The notes below the pieces were generated by a model. That model was not told the DNA's origin. It searched no databases and worked only from the letters and a program-made list of their open reading frames with translations. Source: Dactylorhiza incarnata (taxonomy: Eukaryota; Streptophyta; Magnoliopsida; Asparagales; Orchidaceae). Taken from it: 64,000 nucleotides of DNA. Below, in pieces: positions 24,410-34,483 of this stretch (position 1 is its first letter; the number at the start of each line of letters is the position of its first letter). Where the stretch lies: positions 806,001 through 870,000 of the forward strand of contig JAWHQI010000525.1 of the NCBI GenBank assembly GCA_033032865.1, read 5' to 3'. The translations under genes were made by a program, and so were the position numbers.

Positions 24410-25027
24410 AAATTTGTATTCTTTTTCATATTTTTCTTCTTTCCTCCATTTTTTGCAAGCGTTATGATATGGTTGTAACCTCTTGCATTACGTATATCAG
24501 AAAGGAAGGATGAAAGACATGTATTGATTGTCGAAGGTTAAAAATTCTATCAAATGAGATATCGACGGATCCTAATTGATGCCCCCTCGACTTGAAGCTC
24601 GAGGTGTAAATCTAGCATGACCACAAGTAGCGGGGAGATTTCGCACTTGTGTAGTAGTAGCTCGCCAAGTTCGTGCGGAGGAATTTTAGGATGTCGGGTC
24701 CTTCCTAATATCTAACACACCCCTGCATCAAGGGAGGTCTGGGTGAATGTCTAGCTCTGTTATGCATTTCAGGACATTATTATAGTCTTGATGATCCATC
24801 AGGGAAAGCAATGTCGGTATAGCCTCCGCGGCATAACCACACCCGCCCTATGAATCACCATACCCTGTAACTTTCGGATACTCATTAGCAAGCCAAGAGA
24901 AAGCTGATTGAATCTGTGGCCGTTTTCATGGCTCTTGAAAGCATAAGGTGTTACAAACTTAGTGATCTCTTGAGGAAAGCAATGTTGGCATAGTCGCACC
25001 TGCCCTTTCGATCACTTTGAGTTGTCC

Positions 25028-25079
<52 letters not shown>

Positions 25080-26167
25080 TTGAAAATGTTGAAAGCTATT
25101 CATATCTTTTGGGAAAGGCAATACTGGCATAACCACCTCGGCTCTTAAAATCATAAACAGATTCTATCATGTTACTTATCACAAAGGAGCGGTCTGAGGT
25201 CTTTGGAGATCGCCGGCTCAATATTGGATCGTATCTAGAAATGGGGCGATCTAGATTAGCTCAGACCATCGCCTAAAGTCAAACTTATATAATTAATGGC
25301 CAAGCTTCAGTGTTTATGACTCTAATCTATGGAAGGGCGGTCTGGGAAAAGTGAGATCGTCGTTAATATTCTAAGCTCAGAATAATCTTTAGAAAACAAG
25401 AGGTCGCCAGTTATTCCCTCATACGATAATATGGCTTCAAATATTTATTCTCATAGCAATCGGTCTGGAAGATATGAGATCGCCTGATAATGCGGTCTCA
25501 GTAACATTTAAGGATCATTATTCAAGTTATGATCTTTTTTCTCTACAGGTCTTAAGAGCTAAAATAGCGACCTAAAAGAGAGGCGATCGCTGATTATCTT
25601 CTTTAAGGGTATCATCCCTGCCACCTAAAAAAGGCAACCTGAATCATCTAAAGATCATCTTTCTTATTTCTGTTGGAAGTTACTTGGGAATCATGTGGAC
25701 CATAATTTTTCTCTGAAGATTTTAAATACTCGAGATCGCAGTATGTTAAGCGGTCTCATTCAGGCTATCTTAAAACTCATGAATTTCTTCTATACTTCAG
25801 GGGATTTAATAATTGTGAGACCGCCACTATTGATTATCGATCTCAAACCGTTATGCCAAGTTCCTCTATATGATCGGATTTCGAGCTCAACAAAACCTAA
25901 AAGCATTGAGATCGAATGTTATTTTCTATCTAATGAAATTCAGACCACTGGAATAGTGAGTTATCGCCAAAAGGAATTATACAACGGAGACCGCAAATAG
26001 AGAATTAGCTCACCCACAAAAAGGAAAAGATCGACACAAACACAGGTAAGAATAATCATTTATCCGCAAAGAGATGCCAAAATTCCATTTAGATTTCATC
26101 TGTTACAATATTTATCTGGTCTCAACACCGGTGATAAAAAGTACAATAAAAAAAACTATTATAAAGT
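24410..26167 (+). other. 3' untranslated region of B with tandem repeats
   Basis: No sense gene is seen. Three degenerate repeat units, about 140-170 bp apart, share the core GGAAAGCAATGTCGGTATAG (24802-24840, 24973-25006, 25111-25140). A TC dinucleotide run lies at about 25030-25070. From 25190 on, motifs of the type GCGGTCTGAG, GAGATCGCC and GAGACCGCC recur every 30-60 bp. The 3' end of the second antisense unit lies just right of this. Confidence 0.7.
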
Positions 26168-26790
26168 CTATTTGCTTTTCGATCTCTTTGGAGATGCCTC
26201 ATCCGTTGAAGAAGAGTCGGTCTCATCTGAAGTCTCTTCTGAGTCCCCAGCAGGAGCTTTAGACCCAGAACTTGAGTCCGTCGCGGAACTTGTATCATGA
26301 CCAGCAACATATTGGCTTCCACTCTCTTCATCAACACAATCTCCAATATCAACATCAGCTTCTTTTTCATTAGCAGCCTCACCAGTCGTGATTGACTGTT
26401 CGTCTATCACCCTGGAAGCATCAGGGAAAAGATCGGCAAACCTGATGTCTTTAAATTCATTAGTGAAACCGCCGCGATCACTAATCTCTGAGATCACTTG
26501 CTTTACGGTCTCCTTTATATGATGCATCAGAGCGTTCTGAAAATCGAGATTATTTGGGTCGTATGCCACTTTTCTTGATTGTTGCAGAAGAAAACAGTTA
26601 GACCACGCGATCACATAAAAGGAGATAGACACTCCAAGAAAAATTCATCTTACCCTTTGCTCTTCATTTAGGATTTCGATCTCTTTCAAGGAACCTCACA
26701 GAGACCACCCCATATGATGATTCAAGACCGCGCACCTAGCGGTCACTTGGGTTTAGGCGTCAGGGAGCATCTCGGTCTCAAAATCATAGG
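26168..26790 (-). pseudogene. Antisense unit 2 of B, C-terminal part
   Basis: Read on the minus strand, this continues the unit that starts at 42110, after the three-LTR insertion. Across the insertion, with one CTTCC removed, the frame joins NNLKEA to YDFETE. The end is an open frame of about 130 codons: a helical KVAYDPNNLDFQNALMHHI stretch, then an acidic Asp/Glu/Ser-rich tail closing with the basic SPKRSKSK, which resembles a nuclear localisation signal. Stops in the part near 26690-26750 show decay. The function is unknown. Confidence 0.6.
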
Positions 26791-27438
26791 CTTCCTGATG
26801 AATAACAAATTATGCATATTTTTAGTATCATTTCTATACTAATTTTGGGTAATTTTGTACATATTGCTTTTAAATCATTGAAATAATCACTTCTTTTTTT
26901 CTTTTGTAAAAATAAGTAATTATATATATAAAAGAATAAAATTTTGAAATATTATTGTATAATAAATTTATTATAAATATAATAAATATATATATAATAT
27001 ATAAAATATAAATAATATAGTTATATGTATGTAAATAATAAGTATAATAAATAATCATATATTTATATGTAAATATAAATGAAAAATAGTAATAATAATA
27101 TAAATAATATAAAAATAATATGCATGATAGATAAATAGGATGAAAATATATATATATATAATAATATAGTAGTATTGTATATTAATAACATAATAATAAT
27201 AATGAATAATAAATATATTATAAATATAATAAAATACATATATGTATGATATATGTATATGTATAAATATATATGAATAGTATATAAAATGTAAATAATA
27301 ATAGTAATATATATATATATATATATAAAGTAAATATAAACATATAAATAACTATGTAAATTAAATGAAAATAAAATTAAAAAATAAAAATATCTGTGTA
27401 ACTATAATAAGTATAATTATTGCTCTTTGTATGTTGAA

Positions 27439-27511
27439 GGAGCCGCTTGGCTCATTGGTTCTGTCTTGGTTCGCCCCCGCTGCTGCCCCGGGTTCGATTC
27501 CTGGCTCAGTC
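27439..27511 (+). other. tRNA-like segment 1 in LTR 1 (Pol III A and B boxes)
   Basis: TGGCTCATTGG (27448-27458) fits the A-box consensus TRGYNNANNNG at every position. GGTTCGATTCC (27491-27501) fits the B box. They start 43 bp apart, as in tRNA genes. The T arm pairs (CCGGG, loop TTCGATT, CCTGG with one G-U). The acceptor stem does not pair well, so this is a tRNA-derived or SINE-head-like sequence rather than a working tRNA gene. Copies lie at 33124-33196 and 38811-38883. Confidence 0.6.
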
Positions 27512-27628
27512 ATATTTAATTTGATTAAACTGCGGCCGCCCGTTTCCCCCCTTTTTGCAATTAATAAATTCTAACGCTAACATTATATATATAATATACC
27601 CCCCCCCCCCTCCTTATATTCTAGATAA

Positions 27629-27703
27629 GCGCCCTTGCTCCAGTGGTCTTGGTCTGGCTAGCCTCCCTTGAGGTTGTGGGTTCGAAACCCAGCACTCCTT
27701 TTT
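27629..27703 (+). other. tRNA-like segment 2 in LTR 1 with T5 terminator
   Basis: A perfect B box GGTTCGAAACC (27679-27689) sits in a T-arm-like hairpin (TGGG/CCCA). A weaker A box TTGCTCCAGTGG (27635-27646) lies 44 bp upstream, and TTTTT (27699-27703) follows where Pol III would stop. Copies lie at 33311-33385 and 38992-39066. Confidence 0.55.
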
Positions 27704-28006
27704 ATTTCACGCGCTAGCTGTCCACCGCGCCAGCGCTGCTGCCCTGCTGCCCGCGCCCGCGCCCTACTGCCCGCGCCCGCGCCCTGCTGCCCGTGCCCGC
27801 CCCTGCTGCTCGCACTTGCAGCCAGCTAGCCTTCTAGAAGCAGCCAAATGCTGCCCTGCCTCCACGTGTCACGCCAGCACACACGCCAAAAGCTTCCTCC
27901 CAGCCCGCTAATCGCACCCCAAGCTAGCTGCCCCTCCAACCCGCCAGCTGCCCTTCCAGCTGCAGCTTTTCTCTTTTTTTTGCTAATGGCAGCCCCTTCT
28001 TTTGCC

Positions 28007-28014
28007 TATAAATA
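28007..28014 (+). promoter_or_regulatory. TATA box of LTR 1
   Basis: TATAAATA after a GC-rich stretch. The equivalents are TATAATTA at 33669-33676 (LTR 2, damaged) and TATAAATA at 39342-39349 (LTR 3). Confidence 0.75.
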
Positions 28015-28609
28015 AGGGTGCTCCACCTCTTTAAAAAGGTTCATGTTTTAGAACCTAAATAAGGGTTGGTCTTGTGAGTATTTGAGTGTTTGTGAGAGCT
28101 TGTTTAGGTGTTTTTCTAAGCCCTTGTTTGGGCTCTTTCTCCTCCTATTTAAGCTTTTTTGTAAAAGTGGTAATCTCCTTTTTGGTATATATATGAATAT
28201 ATGTTCTTCTTTGTTCTTATTGTGGTAACTTAGTTTTTGTTTTCTCTTTCTTTTATTTTTCTTTTTCCTTTTTTTTTCTTCTTTATGTAAGTGTGTGTGT
28301 GTGTAGGAGATTAAATTGTTTTTTGGTTTTGGTTTGTTGTTTTTATTTTCTTTTTCTTTTTTAGTAAGTGTGTGTGAGTGTATGAGAGTAAATTGTTTTT
28401 ATTTTAGTTTCATTTTGTTATTAGTGTGTGTGAGTGTAGGAGAATAGATTTTATTTTCTTTTAACTTAGTTTCATTTATGTTGTATGTGTGAGTGTATGA
28501 GTTAATTTTTGTTTTCATTAACTTAGATTTCAATTAAAGTAAGTGTGTGTGTGTGTAGGTGGATAAATTTTGCGCCTTTTTTGTAATTCAATAGCTTAGC
28601 TTTCATTTC

Positions 28610-28817
28610 CGTCACGCATTTATTTCCCGCCTATCCATTTGGATAGGACTCGTCACGCATTTATTTCCCGCCTATCCATTTGGATAGGACTCGTCACGCA
28701 TTTATTTCCCGCCTATCCATTTGGATAGGACTCGTCACGCATTTATTTCCCGCCTATCCATTTGGATAGGACTCGCTCACGCATTTATTTCCCCTCTACC
28801 TATTTGGGTAGGGATCG
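28610..28817 (+). repeat. Tandem hairpin array in LTR 1
   Basis: Four 41-bp units (28610, 28651, 28692, 28733) plus a diverged fifth. Each contains CTATCC-ATTT-GGATAG. The fifth has CTACC-TATTT-GGGTAG, a paired change that keeps the stem. It lies downstream of the TATA box, so it would be transcribed. Copies lie at 34276-34483 and 39943-40150. Confidence 0.85.
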
Positions 28818-29712
28818 CATTTCTTTAATTTCTGCAATTTACCGCTTTCATTTTAATTCCGTAGAGTGCGTGAGTTTTCAATTAGTGCGTCTTTTGTTTT
28901 TTAATATAATTGCTTTTTGCTAATTCCGCTAACCGCTCAATCGCTTAAAATCGCCGTAGTTATCATTATCGCTTTATAAAACTCTAAAAAATTCTAAGCA
29001 AAACTACTTTCTAAATTAACGTTTTCGTGCTTTCTCGCTTTTTATCGCAATTATCGTTAAACGCACGCCAACCTTAATTTTCGTCATTAGTTTTTCTACA
29101 AAGCTATAAAAATTAATTCAAATCTCTTTTCGATAAAATAATAGCGCGTTCCTAAGAAGTAGAAATAATCGATACGACCTTGGAAAAATACGACCTTGAT
29201 ATTTCAAAAGAAATATCCTATACTACTATCGATAAGGTCCACTTGCCTTTATTGATTTTAGTCCGGATAATTATATAAACCCAAAAGCTTTCTCTCAAAA
29301 GCCAATTAAAACTCTTTTAAAAACACTTAGAAAATTTGTTGCAACAAACCTTTGGTTGTTGCAACTAGCTCAAGGTAAAAGAGATTTTAAAAAAGGGAAA
29401 CTATCATTTACAAAATTGTTGCAACAACTCACAAATTGTTGCAACAACATAACATATTCAAAAAGCTTTCAACTTTCATTTCAACATAAGCCTTTCAAAC
29501 CATTTCTACTTAGCTTTTGGCGACGCGGCCAAAGAGTAATCGTCGATATTTCGAAAGAGGAAAAGGCTGTTACTTCTATCTTTCGATAGGATAACGGGTA
29601 ATTCCTCGAAGTAGAATTACTCGCGGGACTCTTCGAAAACGTCCGCCTAAGGTTAAAGTCTAAAGAAAGAAAGAGCTTTTCTAAAAAGTTAAATTTCAGC
29701 GTATCAAGTTTT

Positions 29713-29730
29713 TGGCGCCGTTGCCGGGGA
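29713..29730 (+). promoter_or_regulatory. Primer binding site for tRNA-Asp, copy 1
   Basis: TGGCGCCGTTGCCGGGGA begins 6 bases after the LTR. It is complementary to the 3' end of plant tRNA-Asp(GTC), whose last bases read CCCCGGCAACGGCGCCA. This primer is typical of Athila-type gypsy elements. Confidence 0.88.
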
Positions 29731-30243
29731 CTTGTGTCGTTATTTTGAAATAGGAAATGCTATTAATTTTATCTTATATTTCACCTCTCTATCAATTATA
29801 TATTTTACTTTCATCTTAAAAACAAAAAAATTAATTAAGAAAAAAAAACCTATCTAAGAAAAAGGAAAATCCTAAATCTTCAAAAAAAATATTGATATAT
29901 CTCTTTTCTTTTCTTTTTTTACTTTCCCTCTTATAAACACATATTTGCAAAGTTTAAAACCTTTTGCAATTATAAACCTTTTGTATATATATTTACAAAC
30001 ATACATATATATGTTCACATAAAACCAAACAAAACAAAACCTTAAAAATTACCCAAAAAAATATATATATAGCGATATTTTCTACTTACGAAAAGAAAAT
30101 CAAAAAAATATATTTTCCCCTCTTTCTTTCTTTTCTTCTTTTTCTTCCTTGTAAAAATATTTCCAAGACAAAAACATCAAAAAAATCTATAAAAAGAAAA
30201 CTCTTTCTTCCAAAAAAAATGGGGCGGGTGACGCTCGATCTTC

Positions 30244-30456
30244 CTATATAATTCACGTCTTCGTCTTTTTCCGGGGAAACTAAAATCCGGTTGGTCCGGC
30301 CCCTTTCAAGTGAAAGAGGTTTGGCCATACGGGACCGTCCTTATAACCCACCCAGAAAAAGGCGACTTAAAAGTTAACGGTCACCGACTAAAACTCTACC
30401 ACGCGGGGGATCAACTGGGAGGGAAGCTAAATTCCATACCCCTCCCCCACCTCTAA
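30244..30456 (+). pseudogene. Fossil integrase C-terminus in internal region 1
   Basis: A 70-codon frame, closed upstream by TGA at 30229-30231 and ended by TAA at 30454-30456. It reads as the C-terminal module of a Ty3/gypsy integrase: [15 protein letters not shown], then [14 protein letters not shown] (the GPY/F module), then [14 protein letters not shown]. This wording is characteristic of Athila/Tat-like elements and identifies the autonomous ancestor. No start codon is available, so it is a relic. The minus-strand ORF at 30086-30328 is its shadow. Confidence 0.8.
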
Positions 30457-31869
30457 TACTAAACATTAAGGACAATATATGATCACACATATACTTTTAA
30501 CTTCCTTTCATACATATACTATTTTTCGCTCTTTTGTACATTTGGAAAAATCAAAACAAAACACAAGTTTTCGCTCCTCCTACCTAAACTAAACATTGAG
30601 GACAAGGTTGACTTTTAAGTATGAGGGTGTTTTTCCTCTTTTGTAATTATTTTTGTCCTTTTTTATATATATATAAAAAAAGACCAAAAAAAAAATTTTA
30701 AAAAAATTTGTTACAACATAACAAAATTTGTTGCAACAAATTTGTCCCTCTACTTTTATTTTTCTTTTTGTAAAATTTTAATATGTAAATATGTAACAAA
30801 ATCAAAAATCCAAAAAAAAACTATGAATTAACTTAGAAAAAACACCAAAAAATATATTATAAATGTTTTATTTTCTTTTTGTGTTTTTGTTTGTAAATAA
30901 TTATCCATATTTGAAAATAAATCAAAATCACAAAAAAAATTATGATGAAAAATTTCTTAGAAAAAACCAAAAACATTTTTGTATGTATTTTTACTTTTTT
31001 TTAATTTTCTTCTTTCTTTGTTTCTTTTCTTTTTTATTAAGTATTTATATATGTATTTTGTTATAAAAAATAAATCAAAATCCAAAAAAATTGATGAAAA
31101 AGTTACTTAAAAATATGCTATAACAAAATCCATAAAATTGTCATAACACCCAAAAAAAATTTATATATGTTTTTATTTTCCTTTCTTTTTTACATTTCCT
31201 TTGTTTTTAGTATTAATGTACATAATTTTAAAAAAATATATATGTATATTTTGAAAAAAAAAACATTAGAAAAAACCAAAAAATGTTTTTGTATGTATCT
31301 TTTATGTTCTTAACTTTTGTTCTTCTTTTCTTTTTATTAAGTGTTTATGTATTTTGTTATTAAGAAAATCAAAAAATCCCCAAAAAAAAATATATCATAT
31401 CTTAAAAACTCCAAAAAAATACATTTGAAAAACTTATCAAAAAACTCCAAAAATAGAATAAAAACCCCTACTTAGCTTTTTGTTATTTTCAAGGCTAGGT
31501 AGAGTTTATCTTTAAGCATTTTAACTATTTTTGATTTGCTAAAACAATTTTATTTATTTCATAGTTTGAAAAATTTAAATCGAGGAATTTTCAGTAGTAA
31601 AGAAAATCTTGCGATCTTAATTTAATTTGAGAACAGATTTTTTAGCACTACCTCGGGTTTACCCTAAATAGATTCCTTTATGTATTATATTGGCAACCCA
31701 TCTTTAGATTCAATTATTCTAACTCTAAACTTGTGAAACTTTAGGAATGTTTTTAATCTACTAAACTTGCTCTCAAAAATCTTTTTTTATTAATCTAGAA
31801 TTTCTCTTGAAACCCCCCTTATAAACACCCCTTAGCTTGGCATAAAAATAATAAAAGTAGGAGTTTTAA

Positions 31870-32075
31870 AAGAAATCATGACTCAATGGGAATAAAAAGA
31901 TTCCGTAAACACAGGCACCCAATATTGTTAAAAGAAATCTCGTGTCAATGGGAATAAAAAAATAAAATTCCGTAAACACGGGCATTGGGTTAAGTTTAGA
32001 AAAGATTTCAATTCTCCCGCGTAAACCAACGCTGGGAATCAAAGCAAAACCACCAAAAAGGTGGGGTGAGAGGAT
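31870..32075 (+). ncRNA. Putative structured RNA domain, internal region 1
   Basis: Same fold as at 37535-37740. Hairpin 2 (CTCGTGT..ACACGGG) is kept. Hairpin 1 is damaged on its 5' side (CATGACT against CCTGTGT in the other copy). A CCACC-AAAAA-GGTGG hairpin lies at about 32050-32064. A transcript is not shown; this is a predicted cis-element of the element RNA. Confidence 0.4.
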
Positions 32076-33123
32076 AAAGTCCATCACCCATAAATCCAAG
32101 CACTCTTCTTTTTGCCAAGGCTACCTTTTTTCCCCTACCCCTTAGCCAATAAAATTGTACCTAGATTTTAATTTAAAAAAGTTTGGGAGAGCATAATTAG
32201 TAGGCTTTATTTATTCTTAAAAACTTTCTTAAAAAAGGTTAAAGTTTTATATAGTTCTATTCTAATTAAAAGGTACCAAAGACTACAATAATCTACGCTA
32301 TTTAGCTAACTTTAGAAGTCTCGCTAAAAAAATTTCGCTCTTTTAAATTACTTCTTTAAATACCCTAAATTTATTTCGATCTTACTTTTGATTTAATAAA
32401 AACTTTAGTAAATTAGAAATTTTATTAAACGTCTTATAGGTATCCCCTACTTTTGCTCTGGAATAGCAAAAGCTTAAGTATGGGGGTGTTTGATAAATAA
32501 CAAATTATGCATATTTTTAGTATCATTTCTAGCCTAATTTTGGGTAATTTTGTACATATTGCTTTTAAATCATTGAAATAATCACTTCTTTTTTTCTTTT
32601 GTAAAAATAAGTAATTATATATATATATAAGAATAAAATTTTGAAATATTATTGTATAATAAATTTATTATAAATATAATAAATATATATAATATATAAA
32701 ATATAAATAATATAGTTATATGTATGTAAATAATAAGTATAATAAATAATCATATATTTATATGTAAATATAAATGAAAAATAGTAATAATAATATAAAT
32801 AATATAAAAATAATATGCATGATAGATAAATAGGATGAAAAAAAATATATATATAATAATATAGTAGTATTGTATATTAATAACATAATAATAATAATGA
32901 ATAATAAATATATTATAAATATAATAAAATACATATATGTATGATATATGTATATGTATAAATATATATGAATAGTATATAAAATGTAAATAATAATAGT
33001 AATATATATATAAATTAAATATAAACATATAAATAACTATGTAAATTAAATGAAAATAAAATTAAAAAATAAAAATATCTGTGTAACTATAATAAGTATA
33101 ATTATTGCTCTTTGTATGTTGAA

Positions 33124-33196
33124 GGAGCCGCTTGGCTCATTGGTTCTGTCTTGGTTTGCCCCCGCTGCTGCCCCGGGTTCGATTCCTGGCTCAGTC
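33124..33196 (+). other. tRNA-like segment 1 in LTR 2
   Basis: A box 33133-33143 and B box 33176-33186, with the same 43-bp spacing as in LTR 1. Confidence 0.58.
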
Positions 33197-33310
33197 ATAT
33201 TTAATTTGATTAAACTGCGGCCGCCCGTTTCCCCCCTTTTTGCATTTAATAAATTCTAACGCTAACATTATATATATAATATACCCCCCCCCCCCTTATA
33301 TTCTAGATAA

Positions 33311-33385
33311 GCGCCCTTGCTCCAGTGGTCTTGGTCTGGCTAGCCTCCCTTGAGGTTGTGGGTTCGAAACCCAGCACTCCTTTTT
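33311..33385 (+). other. tRNA-like segment 2 in LTR 2
   Basis: B box 33361-33371, T5 at 33381-33385, same layout as in LTR 1. Confidence 0.55.
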
Positions 33386-34275
33386 ATTTCACGCGCCAGC
33401 TGTCCACCGCGCCAGCGCTGCTGCCCTACTGCCCGCGCCCGCGCCCTGATGCCCGTGCCCGCCCCTGCTGCTCGCACTTGCAGCCAGCTAGCCTTCTAGA
33501 AGCAGCCAAATGCTGCCCTGCCTCCACGTGTCGCGCCAGTACACCCGCCAAAAGCTTCCTCCCAGCCCGCTAACCGCACCCCAGGCCAGCTGCCCCTCCA
33601 ACCCGCCAGCTGCCCTTCCAGCTGCAGCTTTTCTCTTTTTTTTGCTAATGGCAGCCCCTTCTTTTGCCTATAATTAAGGGTGCTCCACCTCTTTAAAAAG
33701 GTTCATGTTTTAGAACCTAAATAAGGGTTGGTCTTGTGAGTATTTGAGTGTTTGTGAGAGCTTGTTTAGGTGTTTTTCTAAGCCCTTGTTTGGGCTCTTT
33801 CTCCTCCTATTTAAGCATTTTTGTAAAAGTGGTAATCTCCTTTTTGGTATATATATGAATATATGTTCTTCTTTGTTCTTATTGTGGTAACTTAGTTTTT
33901 GTTTTCTCTTTCTTTTATTTTTCTTTTTCCTTTTTTTTTCTTCTTTATGTAAGTGTGTGTGTGTAGGAGATTAAATTGTTTTTTGGTTTTGGTTTGTTGT
34001 TTTTATTTTATTTTTCTTTTTTAGTAAGTGTGTGTGAGTGTATGAGAGTAAATTGTTTTTATTTTAGTTTCATTTTGTTATTAGTGTGTGTGAGTGTAGG
34101 AGAATAGATTTTATTTTCTTTTAACTTAGTTTCATTTATGTTGTGTGTGTGAGTGTATGAGTTAATTTTTGTTTTCTTTAACTTAGATTTCAATTAAAGT
34201 AAGTGTGTGTGTGTGTGTGTGTAGGTGGATAAATTTTGCGCCTTTTTTGTAATTCAATAGCTTAGCTTTCATTTC

Positions 34276-34483
34276 CGTCACGCATTTATTTCCCGCCTAT
34301 CCATTTGGATAGGACTCGTCACGCATTTATTTCCCGCCTATCCATTTGGATAGGACTCGTCACGCATTTATTTCCCGCCTATCCATTTGGATAGGACTCG
34401 TGACGCATTTATTTCCCGCCTATCCATTTGGATAGGACTCGCTCACGCATTTATTTCCCTTCTACCTATTTGGGTAGGGATCG
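34276..34483 (+). repeat. Tandem hairpin array in LTR 2
   Basis: The same four 41-bp units plus the diverged fifth. Confidence 0.85.

Larger units (their letters stand above)
26796..29706 (+). repeat. LTR 1 of the three-LTR element
   Basis: In order: an AT-rich block (26880-27420); tRNA-like segments at 27439-27511 and 27629-27703; a GC-rich low-complexity part with CTGCCCGCGCCCGC repeats (27715-27960); TATA box 28007-28014; five degenerate GTGTGTGAGTGTAGGAG modules (28290-28565); a tandem hairpin array (28610-28817); then four TTGTTGCAAC palindromes (29335-29450). The sequence before the TATA box is U3. Confidence 0.9.
29707..32490 (+). other. Internal region 1 of the three-LTR element
   Basis: Holds the PBS (29713-29730), a fossil integrase C-terminus (30244-30456), AT- and A/T-homopolymer-rich noncoding DNA, a first polypurine-like motif AAGTATGAGGGTGTT (about 30618-30632), the structured segment 31870-32075, and the likely PPT AAGTATGGGGGTGTT directly before LTR 2. 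No intact ORF. ORFs in 30650-31450 are composed of Phe, Tyr, Lys and Asn and reflect base composition only. Confidence 0.85.

Noticed and set aside
26580..26660. Further intron in antisense unit 2 (GTAAGATG donor near 26655)
   Set aside because: A plausible acceptor such as CAATCAAG does not keep the downstream frame.
26870..27058. AT-rich Tyr/Ile/Asn ORFs in the LTR starts and internal regions
   Set aside because: Composition artefacts of TA-rich DNA.
27439..27511. Functional tRNA gene
   Set aside because: The acceptor stem does not pair and no anticodon arm is convincing; only promoter boxes and T arm remain.
27365..27574. 69-aa plus-strand ORF repeated in all three LTRs (also 33050 and 38737)
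   Set aside because: It reads through tRNA-like segment 1 and has no sign of coding selection.
28610..28817. Regular 41-bp repeats as a CRISPR array
   Set aside because: Units abut directly with no variable spacers, and the context is a plant LTR.
30086..30328. 80-aa minus-strand ORF (also 35752-35997)
   Set aside because: Antisense shadow of the integrase C-terminal fossil.
31866..32099. 77-aa minus-strand ORF kept in both internal regions (also 37529-37762)
   Set aside because: The copies are near-identical DNA, so an open frame is expected. The region is better explained by RNA structure on the plus strand.
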